Part shown: in pieces, positions 8,917 through 16,431 of the stretch
Layout: the number at the start of each line of letters is the position of its first letter
Numbering within the stretch: the stretch's first letter is position 1
From: Symbiobacterium thermophilum IAM 14863
GTDB taxonomy: Bacteria; Bacillota; Sulfobacillia; Symbiobacteriales; Symbiobacteriaceae
DNA length: 64,000 bases
NCBI RefSeq assembly: GCF_000009905.1
Contig: NC_006177.1
Location: forward strand, 2,604,001-2,668,000
Direction: 5' to 3'
Made by a program: the position numbers and the translations under genes
The notes under the pieces: model-generated
Seen by the model: only the letters and a program-made list of their open reading frames with translations
Databases searched by the model: none
Told to the model about the DNA's origin: nothing

Positions 8917-8949
8917 GTCGGGGCGTGGCGGCACTGATGCCGCGGAACG

Positions 8950-9264
8950 TCACTGCAGGTTGAGGATGCCCAGGAGCGCCGACACGAGGACGGCCACGGC
9001 CGAAAGGAATGAGCTGATCAGGAGGCTGGCCGTCTCTTTCTTGCCGTCCAGCCGCCCCTCGACGAAGCCGATCCGCGACTTCAGGGGCAGCAGGGCCGCG
9101 CGCATCTCGGCCACCACCTCCCGGTGCTCGGCCCAGAGGCGGGCGCTTTCCGCCCGCTGCCGCTCCAGGCCTGCCTCCACTTGGGCCAGACGGTTGTGGA
9201 GGTCGTCAGCCAGTTCGGCCAGGGCCTGAACACGGTAGACCAGGTCGTCGGTCCAGGGTGCCAT
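8950..9264 (-). CDS. Coiled-coil protein with C-terminal membrane anchor
   Basis: 104 residues; ATG at 9264 follows GGAGGTGG by 8 nt. Residues about 8-65 are a heptad-like, charged coiled coil rich in Ala, Leu, Glu and Arg. Residues about 80-103 (a stretch rich in Leu, Val, Ala and Ser ending ILNLQ) form one membrane helix at the extreme C-terminus. The architecture resembles XhlA-type haemolysin/holin accessory proteins, but no phage genes lie nearby, and a tail-anchored membrane protein is an equal possibility. Function unknown. Confidence 0.65.
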   Translation of the reverse strand: MAPWTDDLVYRVQALAELADDLHNRLAQVEAGLERQRAESARLWAEHREVVAEMRAALLPLKSRIGFVEGRLDGKKETASLLISSFLSAVAVLVSALLGILNLQ

Positions 9265-9359
9265 ACCGATCCACCTCCGCTGTACCCTTTTCTTAATGGT
9301 ACCGGAGACGAACCGGACAGGCCATAGATCTGTAAGGTTTTACCTCTCAGTGAGCGGGA

Positions 9360-9809
9360 TCAGAACGTCTTCTCCGAGTCGATCAGGATGGTGACCGGCC
9401 CGTCGTTGACCAGTTCCACCTCCATATGCGTCTGGAACCGGCCGGTCTCCACGTGAAGCCCCAGCGCGCGCAGCCGCTCCACAAACCGCCGGTACAGCGG
9501 CTCCGCCTGCTCCGGGCGCGCCGCCCGGTCGAACCCGGGCCGCCGGCCCCGGCGCACGTCGCCGTACAGGGTGAACTGGCTGACGGCCAGGACCGCTCCG
9601 CCAGCCTCCTGAATCGACCGGTTCATCTTGCCTTCCTCGTCCTCGAAGACCCGCAGCCCGGCGACCTTCTCGGCGAGGTAGTCCGCCGCGGCCTCGTCGT
9701 CCTCCCGGGACACGCCCAGCAGCACCACGTAGCCGGGGCCGATCTGGCCCACCACCTCGCCTCCGACGGTGACCCGGGCGCGGCTGACCCGTTGCACGAC
9801 TGCCCGCAA
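9360..9809 (-). CDS. dtd: D-aminoacyl-tRNA deacylase
   Basis: 149 residues when started at the TTG at 9809, which gives the family N-terminus M-R-A-V-V-Q-R-V and an 8-nt spacing from GAGGAGG; a GTG two codons upstream is closer than ideal. Dtd hydrolyses D-aminoacyl-tRNA (and Gly-tRNA-Ala) in the cytoplasm. The two signature motifs are visible: [10 protein letters not shown] (about 74-83) and the C-terminal [11 protein letters not shown] (about 136-146). The gene is monocistronic as far as can be seen. Confidence 0.95.
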   Translation of the reverse strand: MRAVVQRVSRARVTVGGEVVGQIGPGYVVLLGVSREDDEAAADYLAEKVAGLRVFEDEEGKMNRSIQEAGGAVLAVSQFTLYGDVRRGRRPGFDRAARPEQAEPLYRRFVERLRALGLHVETGRFQTHMEVELVNDGPVTILIDSEKTF

Positions 9810-9962
9810 GATCACTGCCTCCTCACTCGGTTGCTATCCGGGGGATACGCTCCCTGCCCGAAGAACTCCTCCCGGGCCTGTGGCAGCGCCCTAATCCGAC
9901 GGACGGTGCGCGCCCGGCCGGTAGACCGTTCAGACTACTCCTCCAATGGATTCTTCAACGGA

Positions 9963-9991
9963 TTGGCTGAGAAACGTTCTCATTGTACTAT
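9963..9991 (+). promoter_or_regulatory. Promoter with operator-like palindrome, for the DoxX gene
   Basis: TTGGCT (9963-9968), a 17-bp spacer and TACTAT (9986-9991). The spacer is filled by TGAGAA-ACG-TTCTCA (9968-9982), a perfect 6-bp inverted repeat that a repressor could bind between the -35 and -10. It lies about 80 nt before the DoxX start. Confidence 0.5.
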
Positions 9992-10072
9992 CAAATCGCA
10001 AACAGCCGACGACCCCGAGACGATACAGACGATCTGCCACCCCAACCAAAGAACCGCAGGAGGGATGGCCTT

Positions 10073-10597
10073 ATGACGAACATCTTCCAGGGGCCCAAGA
10101 GCAGCTGGATCTGGCTCGTGATTCGCCTGTACGTCGGTTACCAGTGGCTGGTCGCCGGATGGCACAAGATCGTCGACGGATTCGACGCCAGCGGCTTCCT
10201 GAAGGGAGCCATCGCGAAGGCAGTCCCCGCCGCCGAGGGTGCCAAGCCGGTCGTCCAGGGCTGGTGGGCAGCTTTCCTCGAAGGGTTCGCCCTTCCCAAC
10301 GTCGGCCTGTTCAACTTCTTGATTCCCTGGGGCGAGTTCCTCGTCGGCCTGGCGCTCATCCTCGGCTTCGCCACGATCTTCGCCGCAACGATGGGCATGG
10401 TCATGAACTTCGCCTTCCTGCTCAGCGGCACCATCAGCACCAACCCCAACTACCTGATCCTGCAGTTCATCCTGGTCAGCCTGGGAGGCGCCTACGCCGG
10501 CTACATCGGCATCGACTACTACTTCCGGCCTGTCTGGCGCAAGGCAATTGCACGCATCCTGCCCGGTGAGGGCAACGCAGCAGCGCAGCGAGCCTAG
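10073..10597 (+). CDS. DoxX family membrane protein
   Basis: 174 residues. ATG at 10073 follows GCAGGAGGG; the upstream frame extension reads through the promoter and was rejected. Four hydrophobic segments are visible (about 15-32, 75-93, 98-120, 127-150), with the DoxX features LVIRLYVGYQWLVAGWHKI near the start and FLIPWGEFLVGLALILG in the middle. DoxX proteins are integral membrane proteins; some pair with oxidoreductases in sulfur oxidation or redox stress. No partner gene is adjacent. The gene is alone on the plus strand between minus-strand genes. Confidence 0.85.
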   Translation: MTNIFQGPKSSWIWLVIRLYVGYQWLVAGWHKIVDGFDASGFLKGAIAKAVPAAEGAKPVVQGWWAAFLEGFALPNVGLFNFLIPWGEFLVGLALILGFATIFAATMGMVMNFAFLLSGTISTNPNYLILQFILVSLGGAYAGYIGIDYYFRPVWRKAIARILPGEGNAAAQRA

Positions 10598-10957
10598 GAC
10601 CCACGCATCCCGCCGACGCAGCCCCGACGCCGCAGCCGCTTCCGCCCCCGCAGCACCGTAACCGCCCTCACGCAGCCGTGGCTGGCCACCGTCCCCGCAG
10701 TTGACCTGAACCCAACGTCCTGCCGAACCCCCATCTTCGCCGCAGCAGATCTGCCCCGGACGTCCTACCCAATCCCCACGCTCGCCGCAGCCAGACACCC
10801 CCGTCCTCGCAGCGAATCCGCCCTTCCCCCAGCATCCCCGGCCCGATCATGCAGCAGATCCGCCACACGCGGCAGCACACGCACCCTGCCCTCACCCGCC
10901 CCTTGGATAACCCGAAAGCCCGCCGCTCCGGCGGGCTTTCAGGCTTTTCCGGACCGG
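10598..10957 (+). repeat. 360-nt gene-free stretch with degenerate repeats
   Basis: No credible gene. A degenerate unit containing CGTCCT(G/A)CC..AA(C/T)CCCCA..(T)CGCCGCAGC occurs twice 45 bp apart (from about 10716 and 10761), and weaker CCGCAGC-containing copies lie upstream from about 10620. An open frame on the minus strand crosses the region and the DoxX gene but is a shadow. The stretch ends in a bidirectional terminator. Confidence 0.4.
10914..10940. terminator. Bidirectional terminator
   Basis: GAAAGCCCGCC (10914-10924), loop GCTCC, GGCGGGCTTTC (10930-10940): a perfect 11-bp stem between the convergent DoxX and beta-lactamase-like genes. Plus-strand readout continues into AGGCTTTT. 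Confidence 0.8.
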
Positions 10958-11863
10958 TCACGGACGCCGGACGCCCCGGCGCACATGCCACTCCCACACC
11001 TCCCGGGACACGGCGGCGATGTAGTGGCTGGCCTGGCGCGCCGTCATGCCCTGTGTCATCACCACCAGCACGTAGGGGCGCCGGTCCAGGACGAGGGCCG
11101 CGTCGTGAAAGGACGTCCCCTTGGACCCCGTCTTGTTCGCCATCGGCACGTGGGAAGGCAGTCCGGCCGGGATCCGGCCCTTGGACCTGGACTCACGCAT
11201 GAACCCCAGCAGCTCCTCCCAGGGTTCGGGGGACCGTCGGGCCGCCTCCCAGATATTGCGCAGGACGATGCCCAGATCCTCGGGGGCGATGCGGTTCCCC
11301 TCCCACAGCTCCCCCGGGGTGTGCATCCGGGGGGTGCCGTACCGGATGCCCAGGCTGCGGTAATACTGCACCATGGGCTGGACGCCGAGCCTGCGCATGA
11401 GGGCGTTGGCGGCCGTGTTGTCGCTGTGCACCAGCATCAGGCGCGCGACCTCCCGCAGCGGCAGCCGGGTCCCGTCCGGCACGCCGTTGAGGATGCCCGA
11501 TCCGTCCTTCCAGTCCACCGCCCGGATGGCCAGCGGCTCGTCCAGCGACACCTGCCCCGTCGCCGCCAGGTGGTAGAGGTAATTGGCGATCAGCACCTTG
11601 ACCGTGCTGGCCGCCGTATACACCTCGTCCGCCCGCACCCCGAAGGTCTCGTGGGTGGAGAGGTCGTAGTACCAGACGCTGACCACCCCCGGCGCCCACC
11701 GGGTCAGCCGCTCGATCCTGCGCACCACGTCGGCCGCGTCGTCCGGCACCCGCAGGACGGACGGCCCGCCCGGGGCCGCCGCGGTGACCGGCGCCAGCGC
11801 AAGCAGGCCCGCCAACCCGAGGGCCAGCCAGGGGAGCCGCCGGTGCCATGCCCTGCCATTCAC
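10958..11863 (-). CDS. Class A beta-lactamase-like serine hydrolase, secreted
   Basis: 301 residues from GTG. An N-terminal signal peptide (basic HRR then a Leu/Ala-rich core, cleavage near ALAPVTAAA) indicates export. The serine-penicillin-recognition motifs are present: Ser86-Thr-Val-Lys89, Ser147-Asp148-Asn149, and Lys244-Thr-Gly246. The omega-loop ExxLN motif of true class A beta-lactamases is not evident; the corresponding region reads NRIAPEDLG. It is therefore better described as a class A-like hydrolase that may act on peptidoglycan or beta-lactams. Ribosome site is weak. It precedes nothing obvious in its operon. Confidence 0.85.
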   Translation of the reverse strand: MNGRAWHRRLPWLALGLAGLLALAPVTAAAPGGPSVLRVPDDAADVVRRIERLTRWAPGVVSVWYYDLSTHETFGVRADEVYTAASTVKVLIANYLYHLAATGQVSLDEPLAIRAVDWKDGSGILNGVPDGTRLPLREVARLMLVHSDNTAANALMRRLGVQPMVQYYRSLGIRYGTPRMHTPGELWEGNRIAPEDLGIVLRNIWEAARRSPEPWEELLGFMRESRSKGRIPAGLPSHVPMANKTGSKGTSFHDAALVLDRRPYVLVVMTQGMTARQASHYIAAVSREVWEWHVRRGVRRP

Positions 11864-11919
11864 CAGCCATCACCACAGGTAGGTTGCCCGCCCGGGTGAA
11901 AGCGATCCGGCCCGCGGCG

Positions 11920-13371
11920 CTAGTCCCCCGTGTCCAGCAGCGCCTGCGCCTTCAGCCAGAGGCCACACTCGACCCGCTTCTTCGTCAGGGCGCACCCGAT
12001 GGACTCGGGCTTGAAGATGTCGCCGTTCAGCAGGTCCGCGTTGGCGTGGCAGCCGCCGCTGCAGTAGTAGCGGGCCCAGCAGGTGGGGCAGGACTCCTTG
12101 GTGTAGATGTGGCAGCCCGCCAGCCGGGCCTGCAGCTCCTTCTCCACGACGCCCTCGGCCACGTTGCCCAGGCGGAACCGCTCCCGTCCGACGAACTGGT
12201 GGCACGGGTAGAGGTCGCCCTCGGGGGTCACCGCGAGGTACTGGACGCCGGCGCCGCACCCCTGCACCCGACGGGGCAGGCAGGGACCGGTCTCGGCCTC
12301 CACCGCGAAGTGGTGGAAGGTGATGGGCCGCCCCTCCCGGCGCCGCCGGTCCACTTCCGCGGCCAGCCGCTCGTACTCGGCCAGAAGCCGCGGCAGGTGC
12401 TCCTCCCGGAGCGCGTAAGGAGCGTCGGGCGTCGCGACCACCGGCTCCAGCGAGAAGTAGGGCGAGTGCATCCGGTCCACCATGTACAGGGCGTCCTCGG
12501 CAAAGTCCAGGTTGTCCGCGGTGTAGGTGCCCCGCAAGACCGCGTACGCGCCCCGGCCCGTGGCGCCCTGGGCCGCCCCGTACTCCCATACGGGCTTCCC
12601 GCCCGGGGCCCGCCGCTCCAGCACCATCCGGATCGCTTCCTCGACCCTCCGGCTGGAGCCCGACCGCTTGGCGTCATGCACCTCGGGCCGGCCGTCCAGG
12701 CTCAGGATCAGGCTGACCTGCTCCCGGTCCAGCTCGTCCAGAATCTCGGGGGTGAGCAGCGTGGCGTTGGTCGTCAGAGTGAAGGTGAAGGCCTTGCCGG
12801 CCCGGCGCCCGGCTTCCCGGGCGTAGGCAATGGTCTCCCGGACGACCTTCCAGTTCATCAGCGGCTCGCCGCCGAAGAAGTCGACCTCGCAGACGGGCCG
12901 GGGACCGCTCAGCCGGATGAGGAGGTCCACGGCCTGCCGGGCGACCTCGAACGGCATCAGCTTCACGGGGCCGCCGTAGGTGCCGTCGTCGGCGAAGCAG
13001 TAGGTGCATCTCAGGTTGCACGCGTGGGCGACGTTGAGGCAGATCGCCCGCAGCGGGTCGCCCGGCTTGGGCATGACCGGCTCCCACTCGGGCGGCGGGG
13101 CAAACAGCAGCCCCTGCGCCCTGAGTTCTGCGATCTCCGCGAGGGCCTCCTCCACCCCGGCCGCGCCGTGGCGCGCCCGCAGGCGCTCCAGCCCGGCCTC
13201 GTCGGGCCCCTCAGGGCCGTACTCCAGCAGGTCCCACACCACGTCATCCACCAGGTGCAGGCTGCCGCTATGCACATCGAGCACCAGCCTGGTGCCCTGC
13301 ATTTCGAAACGATGGATCTCCCCGTGCTGCACGGTGGCGTCCCTCCCAGTCGTATCCCTCCGAATCGTCAT
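11920..13371 (-). CDS. scfB: SCIFF peptide maturase, radical SAM/SPASM thioether synthase
   Basis: 483 residues. An N-terminal peptide-binding (RRE-like) region of about 100 residues is followed by a radical SAM core with Cys118-X3-Cys122-X2-Cys125 (ACNLRCTYCF) and FFGGEPLMNW. The C-terminal SPASM part is rich in cysteines (CGAG, CHQF, CPTCWARYYCSGGC, CALTKKRVEC) that hold auxiliary Fe-S clusters. SCIFF maturases cross-link Cys thiols of the precursor peptide to neighbouring residues. The precursor gene lies 57 nt upstream, as is usual, so the two are almost surely one transcript. No protease or exporter gene is adjacent. Confidence 0.93.
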   Translation of the reverse strand: MTIRRDTTGRDATVQHGEIHRFEMQGTRLVLDVHSGSLHLVDDVVWDLLEYGPEGPDEAGLERLRARHGAAGVEEALAEIAELRAQGLLFAPPPEWEPVMPKPGDPLRAICLNVAHACNLRCTYCFADDGTYGGPVKLMPFEVARQAVDLLIRLSGPRPVCEVDFFGGEPLMNWKVVRETIAYAREAGRRAGKAFTFTLTTNATLLTPEILDELDREQVSLILSLDGRPEVHDAKRSGSSRRVEEAIRMVLERRAPGGKPVWEYGAAQGATGRGAYAVLRGTYTADNLDFAEDALYMVDRMHSPYFSLEPVVATPDAPYALREEHLPRLLAEYERLAAEVDRRRREGRPITFHHFAVEAETGPCLPRRVQGCGAGVQYLAVTPEGDLYPCHQFVGRERFRLGNVAEGVVEKELQARLAGCHIYTKESCPTCWARYYCSGGCHANADLLNGDIFKPESIGCALTKKRVECGLWLKAQALLDTGD

Positions 13372-13428
13372 CCGCCGAGCCCCGCCCGTCGGAGAAGAAG
13401 GGCCGGGCGATCCGCCCGGCCCCTTGCC

Positions 13429-13626
13429 CTACCGCCTGGTCGCCTCGTGAATCCGGACCTGCTCAGCCGCGGGGCTCGTCAGGCTGCTGACGGAGCAGAC
13501 GATGTTACCCACGGTACAGGAGGTCTTGCAGGCCGACTGGCAGGAGACAGCGCAGTCCGTGCAGCCCGCGAACTGCACCGTCGTCTGCAGCCGCGGCGCA
13601 GACAGGGTGCGGATATGCCTGGCCAA
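13429..13626 (-). CDS. scfA: SCIFF (six-cysteine) precursor peptide
   Basis: 65 residues from TTG at 13626, 6 nt after GGAGGG. The N-terminus ARHIRTL and the core with six cysteines (GCTDC, AVSC, QSAC, KTSCTVGN, then IVC) are the SCIFF hallmark conserved across Clostridia. It is the substrate of the scfB maturase 57 nt downstream. Known SCIFF peptides are about 46 residues, so the roughly 20-residue tail after the sixth cysteine is unusual. A possible -10 (TATACT) lies near 13665 without a good -35. The final biological role of SCIFF is not established. Confidence 0.93.
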   Translation of the reverse strand: MARHIRTLSAPRLQTTVQFAGCTDCAVSCQSACKTSCTVGNIVCSVSSLTSPAAEQVRIHEATRR

Positions 13627-13840
13627 GGAAAACCCTCCAATCGCTTGGATTACACCTTCCTAGTATAACCTTTGCAGGTCTGAAGCTGCGTAGTACAAAC
13701 GATCCATTCGCAAATAGCACGAAAGGGCTACCCCCGCGCCGGAGGCTGCCCCCGAACCGCTCCAGGACGGCCGCACGGCACCAGCCTGCAGCGGCCGCCA
13801 GCCCCTGCCCACGCAGGACCCGCCCCCGAACCCGCGCAGA

Positions 13841-13874
13841 GGCGGCGGAACCACCCCGTCGTGGTTCCGCCGCC
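13841..13874 (-). terminator. 14-bp hairpin after pepF
   Basis: GGCGGCGGAACCAC and GTGGTTCCGCCGCC pair perfectly around a 6-nt loop, 16 nt past the pepF stop. No T run follows on the minus strand, so it may act as an mRNA 3' stabiliser or a weak terminator. Confidence 0.55.
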
Positions 13875-13889
13875 TCCGTTCCGTCCAGC

Positions 13890-15683
13890 TCAGAAAGACG
13901 CTTCCAGCTCGTCGATCAACGACCCGACGTAGGCGATCGCCTTGCGGATCGGTTCGGGGCTGGTCATGTCGACGCCGGCCCGGGCCATCAGCTCCATGGG
14001 CGGCAGGCTGCCGCCGAGCTTCAGCACCTCCACCCACTGCTCCGCCGCCGGCTGCCCTTCCTCCTTGATCCGCTGCGCCATCAGGGTGCCGCAGGTGAGG
14101 CCGGCGGAGTAGGTGTACGGGTAGAGCCCCATGTAGTAGTGGGGCTGGCGCATCCAGGTGAGCTTCGCGCCTTCGTCGATGACCACCTCGCCGCCCCAGA
14201 ACTGCTCCAGGATGGCCCCCTTCGTCTCGGAAAGCAGTTGCGCGGTAACGGGAACGCCCTTCTCGGCCTGGGCGTAGATCCGCCGCTGCAGCTCCGCCTC
14301 CAGCAGGTGGCGGACGAAGTTGTGGTGATAGGTCATCAGGAGCTGCGTGATGACCCACCGCCGCATGCGCTTGTCATCCGTGCCCTTCAGGATGTGGTCC
14401 GCCAGCAGCACCTCGTTCATGGTCGACGGGGCTTCGACGAAGAACAGGGACGGTTCCACGTTCAGCAGCCGCTGATGGCGGTTGGCCAGTTCGAAGTGGC
14501 CCGCATGGCCCAGCTCGTGCGCCAGGGTGAACGCCGAGCGCATGTGGCCCGTGAACGTCAGGAGGATGTACGAATGGGCCCCGTACGGCGAGGTGCAGAA
14601 GGCGCCCGCCTGCTTGCCCACGTTGTCCGCCCAGTCGATCCAGCGCTCATTGAACGCCCGCTCGATGATCGCCCGGTACTCGGGCCCCAGCACGCTCAGG
14701 GCGTCCAGGATCAGGTTGGCGGCCTCCTCCCGCGTCACCTGCGGGTTGTAACCGGGGTCCAGCGGCGCCTCGATGTCGCAGTAGCGCATCTCGTCCAGCC
14801 CCAGCACCCGCTTGCGCAGCCGGGCGTAGCGGCGCATGTGCGGGGCCAGCTCGGACTGGATCACGTCCAGCAGGTTGTGGTAGACCCCGTGGTCGATGCG
14901 GTGCGGCGCCAGCAGCATGTGCGTGACCGATTCGTACCCCCGCAGCCGGGACAGGACGATGTTCTTCTTCACCTCGGTGGCGAAGGTGGCGGCGAGGGTG
15001 TTCTGGTACGCCTTCAGCCCCCGGGTGAAGGAGTCGAACGCGGCCCGCCGGACCGCCGTGTCCGCCGACAGTTCCAGCTCGTCCTCGTACAGGGAGAACG
15101 ACACCGGCAGGCTGCGCCCGTCCGGGGCGGTGATGGGCTCGAAGGTCATGTCAGAGGAACGGGCCCGCTCGTAGATGATGAACGGGGCCTCGCTGACCTC
15201 GGACAGCGCGGCCAGCGCCTCCTCGGTCTGGGGATGCAGCTTGTAGGGCCGCTCGATCAGGACCTGCTCCAGCGCAGGCCGGTAGACCGCCAGCTCCGGG
15301 TCGGCCGCCATCCACGCCGCCGCCTGCCCCTCGGGAAGCGCGAGGATCTCGGACTTGATGAAGGCCGTCGCCGCCATGAACTGCGCCTGCAGCGCATAGG
15401 CCTTGGCCAGCATCCCCTGGTTCTCGGGATCCGACCCGTCACCGCTCGCCAGCAGGTTGGCGTAGGTCCCCCAGCGCACCATCCGTTCAAGCAAGGTTTC
15501 GAACGCCTTCAGCGCGGCGGCCAGCGTCGCCGGCCCTTCGGCGAGGCGGCCCTTGTACTGGGTGACCGCGGGCAGGTCGGCCTCAATCGCCTTCCCTTCG
15601 GCCTCCCAGGCCTCGTGGGACGGGAACAGGTCGTGCAGGTTCCAGGTCAGCTCCACAGGAACCTCGTTTCGGCGGAGTCGCAC
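13890..15683 (-). CDS. pepF: Oligoendopeptidase F (M3 family)
   Basis: 597 residues, normal for PepF, a cytoplasmic zinc metallopeptidase that cleaves short peptides. The catalytic motif HELGHAGHF (His389-Glu390-X2-His393) is present, with the downstream Glu in the usual helix region. The N-terminus ELTWNLHDLFPSHEAW is typical of the family. GTG at 15683 has AAGGAG 9 nt upstream. It stands alone between the SCIFF genes and a divergent membrane protein gene. Confidence 0.95.
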   Translation of the reverse strand: MRLRRNEVPVELTWNLHDLFPSHEAWEAEGKAIEADLPAVTQYKGRLAEGPATLAAALKAFETLLERMVRWGTYANLLASGDGSDPENQGMLAKAYALQAQFMAATAFIKSEILALPEGQAAAWMAADPELAVYRPALEQVLIERPYKLHPQTEEALAALSEVSEAPFIIYERARSSDMTFEPITAPDGRSLPVSFSLYEDELELSADTAVRRAAFDSFTRGLKAYQNTLAATFATEVKKNIVLSRLRGYESVTHMLLAPHRIDHGVYHNLLDVIQSELAPHMRRYARLRKRVLGLDEMRYCDIEAPLDPGYNPQVTREEAANLILDALSVLGPEYRAIIERAFNERWIDWADNVGKQAGAFCTSPYGAHSYILLTFTGHMRSAFTLAHELGHAGHFELANRHQRLLNVEPSLFFVEAPSTMNEVLLADHILKGTDDKRMRRWVITQLLMTYHHNFVRHLLEAELQRRIYAQAEKGVPVTAQLLSETKGAILEQFWGGEVVIDEGAKLTWMRQPHYYMGLYPYTYSAGLTCGTLMAQRIKEEGQPAAEQWVEVLKLGGSLPPMELMARAGVDMTSPEPIRKAIAYVGSLIDELEASF

Positions 15684-15860
15684 GCGACACTACTCCTTCC
15701 TTTGGCCTTGGCGTCGGTAGAAGTATTCGCCATTGAATGGGGGCTACCTTCCCGGGGGCGAGGCGCAGGTGCGGATGAGCGAAGCAGGGGATCATGCATC
15801 GTATGGCAAAGAAAACTGGTGATTGCTCCACAGGGATGTCATGGAGGTCAGGTGAGCGGG

Positions 15861-16355
15861 ATGACACGGAGAACCCTCTTCTGGCTGGGCCCGCTGGTCT
15901 TCCTGGTCCACGATCTGGAGGAGGTGTTTCTGGCGCGGGCCTGGGTGGAGCAGAACCTCTTGCTGATCGCGGGCACGCCTTTCGAACCCGTCGTCGAGGC
16001 GATGGGTTATGAACCCGGGAAGTTCGGCCTCGTCGTCGCCCTGGCCACCGTCGTGTACGGGGTGATCGCCTGGTCCGCAGCCCGAGCGTGTCAGCCCGGA
16101 CTGAGCCTGAACCTCTATGTCGCCACGGTACTGACCCTGTTTGTCAACGTCATCACGCACGTGGGGCAGGCCCTCCTGCTCAGGATGTACACTCCGGGCG
16201 TGATCACCGCGGTGCTGGTGTTTCTGCCCTACACGGTGGCCGCGTTTCGCATGCTGAGAGCCCAACGTCTGCTGACCGCGACCACCTGGAAGACCAGTCC
16301 TCTCATGGGCATCGGCATGCTGGCCGCCCTCTTCGGGCTGATGATCGCCCTCTGA
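15861..16355 (+). CDS. HXXEE domain membrane protein
   Basis: 164 residues from ATG at 15861, behind AGGTGAGCGGG; a GTG at 15852 is an alternative. The signature H-D-L-E-E (VFLVHDLEEVF, about residues 14-24) defines the HXXEE domain family, integral membrane proteins of unknown function. Five hydrophobic stretches follow. It is the only plus-strand gene here and ends before a bidirectional terminator shared with relA. Long antisense and sense frames that overlap it were discarded. Confidence 0.8.
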   Translation: MTRRTLFWLGPLVFLVHDLEEVFLARAWVEQNLLLIAGTPFEPVVEAMGYEPGKFGLVVALATVVYGVIAWSAARACQPGLSLNLYVATVLTLFVNVITHVGQALLLRMYTPGVITAVLVFLPYTVAAFRMLRAQRLLTATTWKTSPLMGIGMLAALFGLMIAL

Positions 16356-16370
16356 CGGAGGCAAGAAAGG

Positions 16371-16401
16371 TAAAGACGCCGGCGCGTTCTGCGTCGGCGT
16401 T
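16371..16401. terminator. Bidirectional terminator between the HXXEE gene and relA
   Basis: GACGCCGGCGC (16375-16385), loop GTTCT, and GCGTCGGCGTT (16391-16401) form an 11-bp stem with two G-U pairs. TTT follows on the minus strand. It serves the convergent gene ends at 16355 and 16432. Confidence 0.65.
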
Positions 16402-16431
16402 GTTCTGTGGCCTGGTCTTGGGGGAGACACG

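Noticed and set aside
9980-10798. A 272-codon minus-strand frame over the DoxX gene
   Set aside because: Antisense shadow running through degenerate repeats, without ribosome site.
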